Positions 35,115 through 46,830 of a stretch of 64,000 bases of DNA are shown here, piece after piece. Origin of the DNA: Manis javanica (Eukaryota; Chordata; Mammalia; Pholidota; Manidae); NCBI RefSeq assembly GCF_040802235.1, contig NC_133174.1, positions 106,211,647 through 106,275,646 on the forward strand, given 5' to 3'. The translations under genes and the position numbers were made by a program. The notes beneath the pieces are model-generated. The model had not been told where the DNA came from. It saw nothing but the letters and a program-made list of their open reading frames with translations, and made no database searches. The first letter of the stretch is position 1, and each line of letters begins with the position of its first letter.

Positions 35115-35469
35115 CAACAAAACAAAACCTGAAGTCACAAAGCAGCAGCCGACTCACAGACCTCAAGAAGGGACTAGCAGTTACCAAAGGGAAAGGGACT
35201 GGGGAGGATGGGTGGGAAGGGAGGGATAAGGAGGAAAAAAAGGGGGCATTACTATTAGCAGACATAATGTAGGGGAGGCACCGGGAGGGCTGTACAACAC
35301 AGAGAAGACAAGTAGTGATTCTATAGCAAGTTACTATGCTGATGGACAGTGACTATAATGGGGTATGTGATGGGGACTTGATGATGGGGAGAGTCTACTA
35401 ACCATAATGTTGCTCATGCAATTGTACATTAATGATACCAAAATAAAAAAAAATTACTGCTTAACATCA

Positions 35470-35700
35470 GAAAAAAAAGATATCAGCCCTCTGTCATATC
35501 AGTTGCAAGTAAAAATACTTTTCACAAGTTTGTTTTTAAAAGTATCTTGACCCTACAGTGTTTTTAAGATAATTAGATTCTAACTACAGACAAGTGCTCT
35601 CAGTTGGAGCTCATTTTCCCTTGATTAAATTGAAGAGGTTTGACAAAGGATCTGGAAGGGCCATTTCAGCTAACCCTAAATTTAGATCTGTGACAAAAAA
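35470..35700 (-). mobile_element. Old L1 fragment, antisense, right half of the nest host
   Basis: GATATCAGCCCTCTGTCATA corresponds to the position in antisense L1 that follows GAGCTCT at 22620, so this is the far side of the copy A insertion. Confidence 0.65.
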
Positions 35701-36559
35701 TGTGTGGGCAGGATTTAAAGACTGTTCAGCTCATATGCACTTCGAAATGATTTAAGAAGATGGGGTGGGGGCAGGGGGACAGGATGGAAGGAGTTTGTAC
35801 CAGAAATTTTTAGAATTCTGAGGTAAGAAGCCAATTCTCTCAAGTCTCCTGCATATTTGGATGGGGGGGCTTAAATTATGTGCAAGCAAAGAGAACTCTA
35901 GATGGAAAAGTACTGCTCTGGGCTGCAGATGTGTGCATGGCTTGGTTTTAATTATTTTTCTCCTTCTATCCTTTCTTCCGCTCCTCTCCCCCTGCCACAA
36001 TAAAGAGGGCGGCTGGATTAGGATTCAAAAGGGTATAGACAGCCCTTCCTTCACAAGGCCTGCTCCTGTGCAGCGGGTTAGCACATCAAAGGCCGGATAA
36101 AATACCTAGGAAAGTAAGGCACCATCCTAAGATCCTTCCAAACTCGCGCCTTCGTTTGAGCTTCAGCACAGGGTTATTGCGACTGCCAAGGGTAGCTGAG
36201 AGATTTCAAGTAGAAAAACACTGCCAAACAAAGAAACTTTGGCCATTATTCTGAAAAGGAATAAAAAAAGGAGCAGCAGAACGTTGCTTGCTGCTGCATT
36301 GGGACTGAGCAAATCAGTGATTGCAAAAGGGTTTAGTTTTTCGAGAATAAACCCACAGTAATTGGGACATCCGATCCGTTTCCCCAGATACTAGTAGAGC
36401 TGTCAGATGGGAGCCGGTGCCGTGACACCCGGGGGTGTCCGCCCAACGGCATCTGGGGGGAGGACTGAAGAAGGGTCGTCAAGGAGAGAAAATGAGGGTC
36501 CCCAAGGTGCAAATGCGTTCTTCGGGCCTCTCAAGTGGAAAAAGGACCTTGAGGATTAA
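35701..36559. other. Unique sequence upstream of the CpG island
   Basis: No repeat or gene recognised. GC content rises from about 36380. Confidence 0.5.
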
Positions 36560-37790
36560 GTTTCCTGTCTCCCGAGAGACAGGTCTCAGGGGATAGCCCG
36601 GGAAGCTGACGCTTGGGAACAGAAGGTGGGGGAGAAGTCGGAAGTAAGAGGAATGGGGTCGGTGTTTGGCGTGCATCAGGTGGCGGAGGGGACCACCGAG
36701 CCAGGCGAAGCCCAGGCTCCCGTAGCGGGTGGGTGTGCTAAAAGCAACTGGGGGTGCGGAGGAGGGCAGCGCACTGCCTCGCGGTTAGCTAGAGGATGGC
36801 GTGTGCATGGCGTGAGTCTGGGGCCCCGGCCTTGCAGGTCGAGCTGAACGTTGGGTTCCGCTCTCTCTGCCGCTGGGTAAGCAGGCTCTGGCTGAGGAAG
36901 GGGAGCCACGCTTCAGAGGCAAGATGGGGGAACCTAAGCTGGGCTGTGCCCAGCGTGTCTACAGCGCAGGGAGGCGGGGCTGAGAGGCTCCGCCTACTTG
37001 GGCCCGCCTCCGGCCCGCCCGGCCCCGCCTTCTCCATTGGCTAGTCCTAGTCCACCGAGCCTCACGCTACTGCTCGCTGAGGGAGGAGAAAGTATCCAGT
37101 TCCGGAGCCCTCTCTAGCCCGGCCTAACCTTTACTCCAGCGATCATGGCTGCCGAGGATGTAGTGGCGACGGGCGCCGACCCGAGCGAGCTGGAGGGCGG
37201 CGGGCTGCTAAACGAGATTTTCACGTCGCCGCTCAACCTGCTGCTGCTTGGCCTTTGCATCTTCCTGCTCTACAAGATCGTGCGCGGGGACCAGCCGGCG
37301 GCCAGCAGCGACAGCGACGACGACGAGCCGCCCCCTCTGCCCCGCCTTAAGCGGCGCGACTTCACCCCTGCCGAGCTGCGGCGCTTCGACGGCGTCCAGG
37401 ACCCGCGCATACTCATGGCCATCAATGGCAAGGTGTTCGACGTGACCAAAGGCCGCAAGTTCTACGGGCCGGGTACGGCGGCCCGCCAGTGGGGAACAGA
37501 CAAAAGAAGGGGCCCCGGAGAGGCAAGGGGGAGTGGGGCGCCCCGGAGGGGAGCATGGCAGTGAGCCTGGGAGGGTGAGCAAGCGGAGAGCCGGGCGGTC
37601 GTGGCAGGGCGGCGCCCCGGCAGGCAGGGCCCAAGAGGCGCTCTAGAGGGCTGCGGGCCAGTGGGGGACGCGGGTTGCCGGCCCGCGCCAGGATGGGAGT
37701 GGAGGAGAGGGCTGAAGCGCTCAAGTCAGGGGTGGGTAGGTGCGATTGCCAGGCAGGAAGCGGGAGTGGGGGTGGGGCACAGCAGAGCGC
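36560..37790. promoter_or_regulatory. CpG island and PGRMC1 promoter
   Basis: A sharp rise in GC and CpG content covers the PGRMC1 start and fades in intron 1. Just upstream of the start are a GC box (GGGAGGCGGGGCT, around 36970), several CCGCC motifs at 36990-37029 and a reversed CCAAT box (ATTGG at 37036-37040). No TATA box is visible. This is a housekeeping-type promoter; the transcription start is probably between about 37060 and 37110 (inferred). Confidence 0.8.
37145..37472 (+). CDS. PGRMC1: PGRMC1 coding exon 1
   Basis: Encodes residues 1-109 plus the first base of the codon for Glu110: N-terminus, transmembrane segment, linker and the first half of the cytochrome b5-like fold, ending at GRKFYGP. 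The donor is G|GTACGG. The exon is very CpG-rich. The open frame runs on into the intron to 37564, but that extension is not the protein: it loses the conserved EGPYGVF continuation. Confidence 0.96.
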
Positions 37791-40700
37791 AGTGCTAGGG
37801 AAGCTTCGAAGTTATTGAGTTTGGGGGTTCCTGGAAGGAAGGGTTGGTGTCGGGCTGGAGAAGGGAAATGAGGGTGTCGGAAGGCATGGGGGAAGGGCGG
37901 GAGGAGGGAGGCCCAGCCTTGAAAGAGACGACACGAAGATCGATGACGCCAGGAGTAGCCACGGTGGAATGTGGGGGTGCGGGAGACGGAAAGCGGGGAT
38001 GGGATTAACAGCAGATAGAAGCATTGTGCGTGGTGGTGAATGATGTGTGTGCGTATTCAGTGTATGTGGCTTGTCAGGCGTGTGTGTGCGTGTATGCGCG
38101 TGCACTTGGAATGTGGCATGTGTCAGGTATGTGTGTGCGTGTGCTGTGTGTGGCACACAGGGAAAGCTGGAAGGCGAACGAGGGAGTTCCCATAGGGGGA
38201 AAGAAGCTGGTTACGGGGAAATAATGGCTGAATATAACGGACAATGGGACTGTGGCAAGATGAGAAGCTAATACAGGATTTTACTCTATAGCAGCAGAGA
38301 AAGGACTAGAAGCCAGAAAAAATTAAAAATGGAGGGAGGGAGAAGTGGGAGGGTACTGAGAAACAAAAGGGGTAGGGCTATGAAGGCGCTGGGTGTGGGG
38401 ATTTCAGGAAAAATCAACCAGAGGGGAAAGGAGGGTGGATGACTGCTGTGCTGTTGGAGGGGGCAGGCTTGAAGCAGCCCCAGGGAAGAGGCTTTTCCCT
38501 AACCTGTTTGCGGATCAGAATCACCTGATATGCTTCAGGAAAAACACAGATTCCGGCCTGAACACCCTAACGGAGGAAAGGTCTCTGTCGGGTAGCTCCA
38601 GGAATCTGCGTTTTAACAGGCTTCCCCAAGCAAATTTGAGGAGCAATCAGGTTTGGAAAGCACTGCTCTCTAGAATATTTGGAGAGGAGGAGGAAAAGAT
38701 TTTAGCTCCTCCAATATGGACTCCCCTTAAAACAAGGAGCTCAGGGAGGGTGTCCATGTTGACTGTGCTTTCTTTCCCACTGGTGTGGAGGGAGAGAAAA
38801 GTACAGAGGGCAAAGGCCTGGCCATCCCCACTCCTGCTTTTGTTATACTGGCACAGTCCAACTAATCAAAATTCTTAGGTTCTTAAGGAACCCTCCCACC
38901 TAGCAGTTTTTCCTTCTGGACAATTTTGAAGCCCTACTTGTAGGCATGTAATGGTCAAAATAATTTGAAAACCACTCCTGTGTTGTCACTGGTTGTGGCA
39001 AACCTAGAGGTACTACCAATAAACATAATCCTATAAATAGTTGTTATTACTGAGCCGCACCATTAAGTAACTGAAACGCACACATGGGCTATCATGTGAT
39101 TGCAGTTTGCAAAGTCACTGAGAGGAATATAGGCCTGTGCACAGAACACAGAACTCGGAGTCAGGCAACCTGGTGCTTGTCCTGGTTGAATCACTGACCA
39201 TTTGTGTGACCTCGTACAAAGCATTGTTCCCTCTGGGCCTTGGTGGTTTCTCTGGAAAATGGTAAAGATGGCCCATGTGAAATCTCTAAGTCTGCCCTGA
39301 AGTATCACCAAGTGAGCCCGTGAATAGGTGACAGCATCATTTGGAAATACTTCCTGTTATAAACAATTCCTAAAAATTATTTATTCAAATGCCTATTCTG
39401 TGGAATATAGCAATGAACAAAACATACAAATCTATGCTCATGGAGTTTATAATCTAGTGAATATACATTCTGGTAAATAATATTCTCCAAAGAATTTTAA
39501 AGCTCTCCTCAGACAGTATTTAAACACTATTCTGTGACCATAATTTCTGAAAGGGTGAGGTCCAAACCAGGACAGTTGGCCTGTTTTCAAGTAGATTCTA
39601 CCAGTCCCACTAGAGGTGCACATCAGTGAAAATGAAGGGCTTTTTTCTTAACCTTTAGTGGAAATGGTAGCATGTAATCATAACTGAAAACAACCACTTT
39701 TCTTTGAAATCTTACTTGCATTTAAAACTTGATGGTAAATTCTATCTAATCTGTTAAAAAAAAAAATTCCTGGTGGATTGAGGTTTCAGGTGATTGGGCC
39801 ATACTGAAACTTGATCCATTCTGTTACTTGGCATAGTGGTTACCTACAAGCACCTTGATGTGAGGGTTGCTACTCAGTCTACCTTTGGAGAAACAACACA
39901 TTGTTTAAAGTACACTGGATTCTTGTCATTTACTTGTGCAATATTTAAATAAGTCTAAACATACACTTTAAGTCCCTACCAAATGATTCACTGCTCTCTT
40001 AGACAAAAGTTCAGTATAATATATACAATAGCATTCTAATGTTTTATGGAATTATTGTAGGGTTTTGACTCAGCCTTTTTTCCATCAAAGTTTTATTTGT
40101 AGAGTCTCTTCAAGACCACCAAACCAGAGTTGATCTGTGCTCTCTATTGACAGTGAAGATTATGTAACATGGATTTCTGAACCACTGATACTCATAAAAT
40201 GATTTCTCCTGTACCTGCCAAATGTTAATGTTTAATACACACCACAACCAAAGATCTCTATAAAATACTTTTGACTCATTAAAACCCATCAGAATATATT
40301 TATAAGGAAATTTTTTCAGTTACACTTTCATGTTTATTATCTTAAAAAAACATAACTTTCACTGACACAGCCCAAGTGCCTACAACAGAGCCATGCACAA
40401 CACAGGTTCAGTGTCCTAAAGATGAGTTCGGACCCATGGATTCGGTATTTGGCATGGGAGCACATGTGCACACACACACACTGGAGACAATCATTACGGC
40501 TCTGGTTAGCTATTTGAAAGTCACAGGAAATAGGTGATAATGTATAGCATCTTGATTTAGTTTTAACTAAAAGGTTTAATGACTATGTCTTTCCATTGCA
40601 CTACATAATGATCAGAGTAATAACATCACCTATGGTTTCCGAATGGAATTTGGTATTCATAAAGGGGGCTTTCTTTGTTAATGGGTAAGGAAGCCATTTT

Positions 40701-43682
40701 ATGTGTATGAACCACAGAGAAATTGACTGTTTAATAAAGAATCCTCTCTGTTTTTATTTTGTTTTTAAGAGGGGCCATATGGGGTCTTTGCCGGAAGAGA
40801 TGCATCCAGGGGCCTTGCCACTTTTTGCCTGGATAAGGAAGCCCTGAAGGACGAGTATGATGACCTTTCTGACCTCACTCCTGCCCAGCAGGAGACCCTG
40901 AGTGACTGGGACTCTCAGTTTACTTGTAAGCATTTTTTTAAATTGTGCCTGGATCAAATGCCTACCAGTAATGGGATTCACAGAAATACAATAGTTAATA
41001 CTAAGCAGCCGGAAATTGGGGAGCATAGTGATAGGCTCCTGAATCTTGACTGGATCTAATTTGTGGCTTGAAGAGTAATGGTAGCAGTGCTAAGTCATTT
41101 GCCATGACTGCATACCAAATTTTAGCTAATTTGCTGTGGAAACTTAGGTTTCTGTCTTTTTAATTTTTAAGAGGTTTGCATAGCTTCTACACTAGGATTT
41201 GATGCTTAGTGTGTTGAAAGGATAGTGGCCCTCTTGGCTGCAGAAAGGGATTTTCCTAAGCCCTCACTTGCAGAGCTTGCTGTTTAAAAGCAACCCACAT
41301 TTCTGTTGAAGAATGGAAGACTTGTATTCTACAAAACAACTTCTCTTTGAATCTAATTAAGCCTAACTATAGGCCTCATCTACAGATGATGCTTATAATC
41401 TGCCCAGCAACAATGGTGTCTGCATATTTAGAAAGAAAGGAAAAAGGAGATACTTGTTTCCTGGCGTATGCTATGGGCTGAGGTCTTTTGGGGAATAAGG
41501 ATGAGGGTTAAGTTCAAATTTTGAGAATTAAGAAATTGGTTTTTGTCAAAACTAAGTGTTGTTATTACCACTTTAGGAACATTTTCCCTGCTAAGAATTT
41601 GAATAGTAATCTTTCCCAGCTTCAAATCAGTATATAAAGACCATGACCATCACTTTGAAGATTTTTCATTTAAAATGTAGTTTTCTATTTGCTCTTCTCT
41701 GTAATCAGTTAAATATTTTTGGCTCTTTTGGCTAAATCCAACCATTTTCATTGAAAATAATGCTGACTTCAGGCAGTTCTGGGTTAATAATTAGCCAGAT
41801 AAGGCTCCACCTTTAGAGTTTGGATCCCAAACACACTAAGTATACCTTTCAAGTCTAGAGGCGAGTCTTTTTACTTTGACAACATGATTCATCTATCTAA
41901 CGTAGTCCCTCATTTTTTGCAGCCTAAGGATTCCTTGTAACAGTAGATTCTACTATATGAAACCAATGCATTATAACTGATAACTCACAAAGCTCTCTCT
42001 TCTAGGGCTTGCCTTCATCAATAGGGTAAAAAATGTGGGATTTTTTTCCCCTTAAACTAAGGCTAGCTCTGAATACTGTTTAAGACACTTTGGCTGTAGT
42101 CAAAGCTGGCGTGGATTCCCCTTAAGGCAGTTTTCTCAGGCGCCACCTGGCTTTTATTTGTCTTGCAATGCCAAGCACTCTAGGGACCTTTGTAATATGT
42201 TCAAATAGGGAAGTTCTAACTGTTCCCAGCCATTATTTCACACAAAAGCATCTCTGATTACCTGGTTAGACAGGTTGGTCACTCCTCTAATTTCTACCCA
42301 TACTCAGAGAAGACTGGTCCTCTTGGCCTCTGACATTGAGATGATTAACCCTGCATTAGCTTGGCGTCAGTTATGCAGCCAGGATGGTGGTTTGCTGGTT
42401 CCATCCTTGCTCAAGTCTTTTACATTCTGGTTTGCACTCCTAAATCTGTTTTCTCCAATTATCTCCAGTGCTCTCCTGCCTCCTTTATCACTTCTTTACA
42501 CACAGCTTTCTAGGGTGGAGAAACATTCTGTCTCCTATTATTGACTCCATCCACTAGGCTTAACCATTCCTTCCACCCCCTATCAAACAACTAAGAAGTG
42601 GTTTTTGTAACCACTGATTCATTTCTTCTCTGTATCTCCTCACACCCTCCAGTATAGTTTCTGTCCCCACAGTTGGATTGAACTTCTTTCTCAGGTTCCC
42701 AAGGACCCGTTTCTTGCCTATACTACCTTCACTTCTCTGTCCTTGTTGTAAGTCTCTGTCATGTGCCCCTCCAGAGTCGCTCCCTCTCCAGAGCCCCCGT
42801 TTCAGTCCATGGAATCTCCAGCTTTCACTTCACTGACTCATGTTCCCAGTTTTCCTTTGAAATAGCTCAGTCCTTCCCTTTCCATTCCCAGGGACAGTCC
42901 CCTGCTCCTGGGTCTTTCCTTCACAAGTGGATCTACTCGCTAGCCTCCTGGTCTCCTCACTGTAATCTGCCCTAAACACTGTGGTACCGTTGTTAATGAA
43001 GCACTGTTTTACTGTGTCATTCCTTTGTTGTAAATGTTCAGTGACCTTTGCCACCTATAAGTCCAGACACCTCAGGCTGGCTTTCCACATCCTTCATAAA
43101 TTTCCCCACACTGCTTAGCCACTCCTACTCCTACTGTCCTCCTGCCAACTTGGTCTCTTTATTGCTTCCCAGATATGGTCAATCTCGCCTGCATGCCTGT
43201 GCATGTAGTGGTTTCATTTTCTGGAAATCCGTCCCTCCCTGAATCCTCCTACACATTTTCCAAAGCATATCCTCTGTGAAGTGTTCTGTAGCCCTTTGAA
43301 GAAGTAATTCATAATGAACCTAAACTACATGCAAACACAGCTCATGTGGACATTTCCTTGAGCACTTGTCAGAATTCACTACCTGTTCTATATTTATGTC
43401 TTCTGAACAAAATTCTTAATTCCCTGTTGGTAAGGACTGTGGTATAAGTCCTTTTTTTATCCTTCAAGAAGCCCAACACACTGCTGTATAGATTGTAGCT
43501 TCCAATAAGTGCTTTAAAATGAAAAGTGATTTTCTATGAAGAATGAGAATGACCATTTGTTTTCTTCTCTACCTGCAGTCAAGTATCATCACGTGGGCAA
43601 ACTGCTGAAGGATGGGGAGGAGCCCACCGTGTACTCGGATGTGGAAGAGCCAAAAGACGAGAATGTTAGGAAAAATGACTGA
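37145..43682 (+). CDS. PGRMC1: Progesterone receptor membrane component 1, complete, three coding exons
   Basis: The CDS joins 37145-37472, 40770-40925 and 43579-43682 (588 nt, 195 residues plus TGA), the same length as human PGRMC1, with near identity to the human protein as I know it. PGRMC1 is a single-pass haem-binding protein of the ER and other membranes. It partners cytochrome P450s and sterol enzymes and has been tied to progesterone responses. Visible: a short N-terminus, a hydrophobic segment at about residues 25-43 ([14 protein letters not shown]), an acidic/proline linker ([12 protein letters not shown]), and a cytochrome b5-like domain at about 72-171. Tyr107, Tyr113, Lys163 and Tyr164, linked to haem binding in the family, are all present; Tyr113 is in exon 2. 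The tail keeps Tyr180 and Ser181 in an acidic CK2-like context. Both introns have GT-AG ends and keep phase. The start was chosen by homology and a strong Kozak context (A at -3, G at +4). Nothing is broken. Confidence 0.97.
38490..38690 (-). repeat. MER5-type hAT fragment in PGRMC1 intron 1
   Basis: GGATCAGAATCACCTGATAT, GGAATCTGCGTTTTAACAGG, GTTTGGAAAGCACTG. Confidence 0.7.
39130..39310 (+). repeat. MIR in PGRMC1 intron 1
   Basis: GGAGTCAGGCAACCTGGTGC, AATCACTGACCATTTGTGTG, TCTGGAAAATGGTAAAGATG. Confidence 0.7.
40770..40925 (+). CDS. PGRMC1: PGRMC1 coding exon 2
   Basis: 156 nt following a TTTTTAAG acceptor. It completes Glu110 and encodes residues to 161 plus the first base of Phe162. 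It carries the haem-ligand region [14 protein letters not shown] with Tyr113, and the acidic stretch [10 protein letters not shown]. The donor is T|GTAAGC. Too short to stand out as an open frame; found by homology and splice signals. Confidence 0.95.
40926..43578 (+). other. PGRMC1: PGRMC1 intron 2
   Basis: 2.65 kb, GT-AG. The second half is largely an L2 fragment in sense orientation. The first half is unique sequence. Confidence 0.9.
42580..43515 (+). repeat. L2 in PGRMC1 intron 2
   Basis: CAGTGACCTTTGCCACCTAT, TAAGTCCAGACACCTCAGGC, TCCTCTGTGAAGTGTTCTGT, TAGCTTCCAATAAGTGCTTT. Confidence 0.75.
43579..43682 (+). CDS. PGRMC1: PGRMC1 coding exon 3 (C-terminal tail)
   Basis: 104 coding nt after the acceptor CTACCTGCAG. 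Encodes [20 protein letters not shown] and an acidic tail ending RKND, then TGA. Compared with the human tail as I recall it, a few residues differ (for example Val183 and Asn190), all in the flexible end. Confidence 0.95.
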
Positions 43683-44875
43683 AGCATTCAGTGGAAACAT
43701 ATCTATTTTTGTATTTTGCAGAATCATTTGTAACATTCCAGTCTGTCTTTAAAACATGGTGATTTCAATATTTAGAAAGGTTTTGAACTTGCTGTAATTT
43801 TTTTAAATTAACATCACTAGTGACTGATAAAATTAACTTGTCTTAGAATGCATGGTATGTTTGTGTGTCACAAATCCAGAAAGTGAACCACAGTGCTGTA
43901 ATACAAATGTTCTTACTGTTTTTCTCCTATCTGTAGCTGATACGGGATGAATTTAAATTTGTTTTTCCTGAGAGACAGGTAAGACTTGGGTATTTCCCCA
44001 GACAGGTAAAAATGTTAAATGTGCAAAGTCCTTTAAGCACCAGAACAAAGGGATCAACTTGTAGTCAGAATGTTCTCTAAGGACAGCAAATCCCTTACTT
44101 CTCAATTGACTTAACTGCATGATTTCTGTTATATCTACCTCTGAGGCAAATCTGCAGTGTTTCAAAGGCTTTGCTATCAATTAAAGAGAGCTGTCCCATA
44201 ACAAAATGAAATCTCAAAGCTGGACTCAGTTGGAAAAAATACAGTTACTGTTTCTAGACTGCAGCATTGTTCTATGGACAACTCAGATGCCCTCACTAAC
44301 ACAGTTATCTTCAGTGAGGATTAAAACAGGCTCTGAACATTGAAAAGAAAGCTTTTTGGAAGAATCAGCTGGCTTGCCTAAAACCTTAAATATATTAAGA
44401 ATATTGTAGGACTATCTGACCAACCCCTGCATTCATGGCTGGACAATGTTTGTTTACACTTTGATGTGAGATTGAGGCATGCAGAACAGGAATAGGTATT
44501 AGCTCTCCTAAGAGCCTTCACACACACTGCTGAAGAATGAGGAAAGTACCCATCACTAGCCAAGTGGTTTTTAAAGTATATTCATTAAGGTAACAGTTAT
44601 TCATGTTACAAAATCATAGCTACTGCAAGAGTAGTAGTCAAGTGTCTAGGTCTTTGATATTGGTCTTTTGGTTAACAATAAACTTAGCTTAAGTAGACTG
44701 TACAGCTGTATGAATTTGTAAAAGTATTACACGAACAACTAGTGAAGTTTCAAACTCCTGTAATTGTAGTTGAATAGTCATTGTATTTTCTTGTGAACCC
44801 GTGTTTAATGGTTTTACCTCAAATCAGAAAAAATGAAGTGCTTTGGTCAGTTAATAAAATGGTTTTACCCAGTAT
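43683..44875 (+). terminator. PGRMC1: PGRMC1 3' UTR and polyadenylation region
   Basis: About 1.2 kb of unique AT-rich sequence follows the stop. The best polyadenylation signal is AATAAA at 44853-44858, followed by TG/GT-rich sequence (44873-44885) typical of a downstream element. The length suits the long 3' UTR known for PGRMC1. The cleavage position is inferred. Confidence 0.7.
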
Positions 44876-45221
44876 GGTGTGGTGGGTTTTACTGTTTTTA
44901 AACCTTAATCTGAGGAACCAGATTCAATCATTTTACTTTGGCTTATACTCAGAGTGTCACTTTTGAGTAATTTTTTTGTATTCTGAAGGAAACAAAGGGG
45001 CAAAACTTCATAGAGGCCTCACCAGAAACTAAATACCAGCTTGTCTTGTTAAGAAATAGCTGAATTTATTTTTTGTGACTCATCAAATTCTACCTCTTTA
45101 AGTCAGAACATTCTAAAGTCAAAGGCAGAACACCTTCAGGTCTGTAGTAAAGTTATTAAGAGATAACAAAGGCAGGGTTCTGTTCTTGTTCTAATGTATC
45201 ATCTGATCAGGGATCCTTATA

Positions 45222-45662
45222 CAGTAGTCCCTCGTGTCTGCAGTCTCACTCTCCTTGCTTCAGTAACCCACGGTCAGCCTCACTGTGCCCTCAGAAGCAG
45301 ATGATCCTCCTGACATGGTCAGAAGGTCAATAGTAGCCTAACGGTATGTCACAATGCCTACGTCATTCACCTCACTTCCTCTCATCATGTAGGCATCTTA
45401 TCAGCTCACATCACAAGAAAGGTGAGCACAGTACAATAAAATATTTTGAGAGAGACCACATTAACATAACTTACTACAGTATATTGTTAGGATTCTTCTA
45501 TTTCATCATTAGTTATTAATTATTGAACCTAATTTACAAGTTAAACTTTATCATGTGTATGTCTATAGGAAAAAACAGGATATATAGGCTTTGGGACTAT
45601 CTGGGGTTTCAGGCATCCCCTAGGGTTCTTGGAACATCCTCCACAGGTAAAGGGGACTATTC
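45222..45662. mobile_element. Tigger-type DNA transposon (non-autonomous)
   Basis: Imperfect terminal inverted repeats (CAGTAGTCCCTCGTGTCTG at the left; reversed at the right, ACAGGTAAAGGGGACTATTC), flanked by TA on each side. The internal GTACAATAAAATATTTTGAG and GGTTTCAGGCATCCC resemble Tigger/pogo-derived elements. No transposase frame. Confidence 0.75.
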
Positions 45663-45664
45663 TA

Positions 45665-46544
45665 GCAGCAAAGCTAACTCACCTCATGTCAAAAAAGGAT
45701 ATCGGGTTTGCATATGCAGTTAGTTATACAAACAGACAACCTTTGTCTGTGACTATTACTGTTTTGCCATTTTAATGTTAAAATTGGTGGGTTTTTTTAA
45801 GAGGGATGTACTCCCTGACCCACAGAACTTCACAGGTTTCCTTTTTTGTTCTCAAATGATATTGCCTGTTCTTGTTTTCATTTTATTTTTATTACAGTGC
45901 CTTTATTTCAAAGGGTAGTTTCTGGGAAGCAGTTCAAAGTCATTTTGAGTTTGGTTAAACTCATTGCTTAGAGCTTATTACTTCTGTGTCATAATTAAAT
46001 GGGAAAATCTTGAATCTTGTTTGGAAAGTCACAAGCAATCAAAAGCTGATATGATTGATGAGCATTATTTGATTTCTGCTGTCTAATAATGTATACGTTA
46101 TCTAGGAATTGTCTCACACATAGGATATACTCTGGAAGGGTAATGGAAAGGGACCATTAAATGAAAAGGTTACATGCATTGTCTTCGAAAGACTGTTTCA
46201 TCTAACACAGAAACATGAGAAACACACAATGTGCCTGTTACTATAGAACCGAAAGCCCTTTCCAGCTGTTTGCCCTTGGGCAATTTGGCATAGACTAACC
46301 TTGTGCTATAAGCATCTTGTGTAGAAAAGTTACTTATGGCACATGCCCAGTGCAGTGAGTGCATCCTCCACCAGTCCCCTCCAAATCTCTGAAGATAAGT
46401 TTTGAACTTCCAAATGTAACTGCATACATTTTGCACTAGTTTTTTTTTTAAAGGTTCTCTTAACAACCATTTAGCAATTCAAGAGGAGGGAAGAGAATAT
46501 TAAGATAATAAGGTGTATTACATTTAGAATGAGTTGATGCTTGT
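45665..46544. other. No gene recognised
   Basis: Unique AT-rich sequence between the Tigger element and the possible - strand exon. Confidence 0.55.
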
Positions 46545-46549
46545 CTTTA

Positions 46550-46830
46550 AATGCACTGGAAGTGTTCTTTATTTTTAAAGCATATAAAGCACTGGAGCAT
46601 TTGTTTTTCCCCTGGAATGAGAAAATAGGACTCTCCTTGGACTGGAGTCTGTAAAGGGTCCATAAAACCCCAGAGGCTGTAAAGGGATGGAGAAGAGGGG
46701 CTTGATGGCAGCAGGGTAGGAAAGGAGCAGGGCTTCTCCAGGGCTCTGGGCACTGCGGATCTGAGCCAGGGCTGCAGCTGCAGAAGAGCAGGGCGCCAGC
46801 TGGCTAAAGAAGGCCACCTGGGTCAGGCTG
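46550..46830 (-). other. Possible terminal exon, unknown transcript
   Basis: On the - strand a strong polypyrimidine tract and acceptor (CTCCCTTGGCTTTTTCAG) is followed by GC-richer sequence with an open frame of about 80 codons. AATAAA follows at 46573-46568. The product has no recognisable domain. It could be a lncRNA exon, an alternative AKAP17B end, or chance. Confidence 0.25.

Larger units (their letters stand above)
22637..35453 (+). mobile_element. L1 copy A, split into two parts by copy B
   Basis: The 5' part is about 22637-26871 and the 3' part 34171-35453; together they make one sense L1 of about 5.5 kb. It has a remnant 5' UTR, an open ORF1, a broken ORF2 and a 3' UTR with the G-rich tract typical of L1. 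It ends ATACCAAAATAAAAAAAAA. ORF2 resumes after the insertion exactly at the base where it was cut (AAAGTAAATTCA|AAATGG). The element itself lies in an older antisense L1. Its own target duplication is not clear. Confidence 0.9.
37473..40769 (+). other. PGRMC1: PGRMC1 intron 1
   Basis: 3.3 kb, GT-AG. The first 600 bases are G-rich on the + strand, with a TG-rich stretch at about 38020-38155. It holds a MER5-type fragment (about 38490-38690) and a MIR (about 39130-39310). The rest is unique AT-rich sequence. Confidence 0.9.

Noticed and set aside
37473-37564. Unspliced extension of PGRMC1 exon 1 as a short isoform
   Set aside because: The donor is canonical and exon 2 restores the conserved residues; the readthrough frame has no conserved content.
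37208-37582. 124-codon - strand open frame opposite PGRMC1 exon 1
   Set aside because: A GC-rich shadow of the real exon; no homology and no promoter of its own.
42139-42155. Second CTCF-like motif (GGCGCCACCTGGC) in PGRMC1 intron 2
   Set aside because: Matches only the left half of the core; the right half (TGG) is absent.
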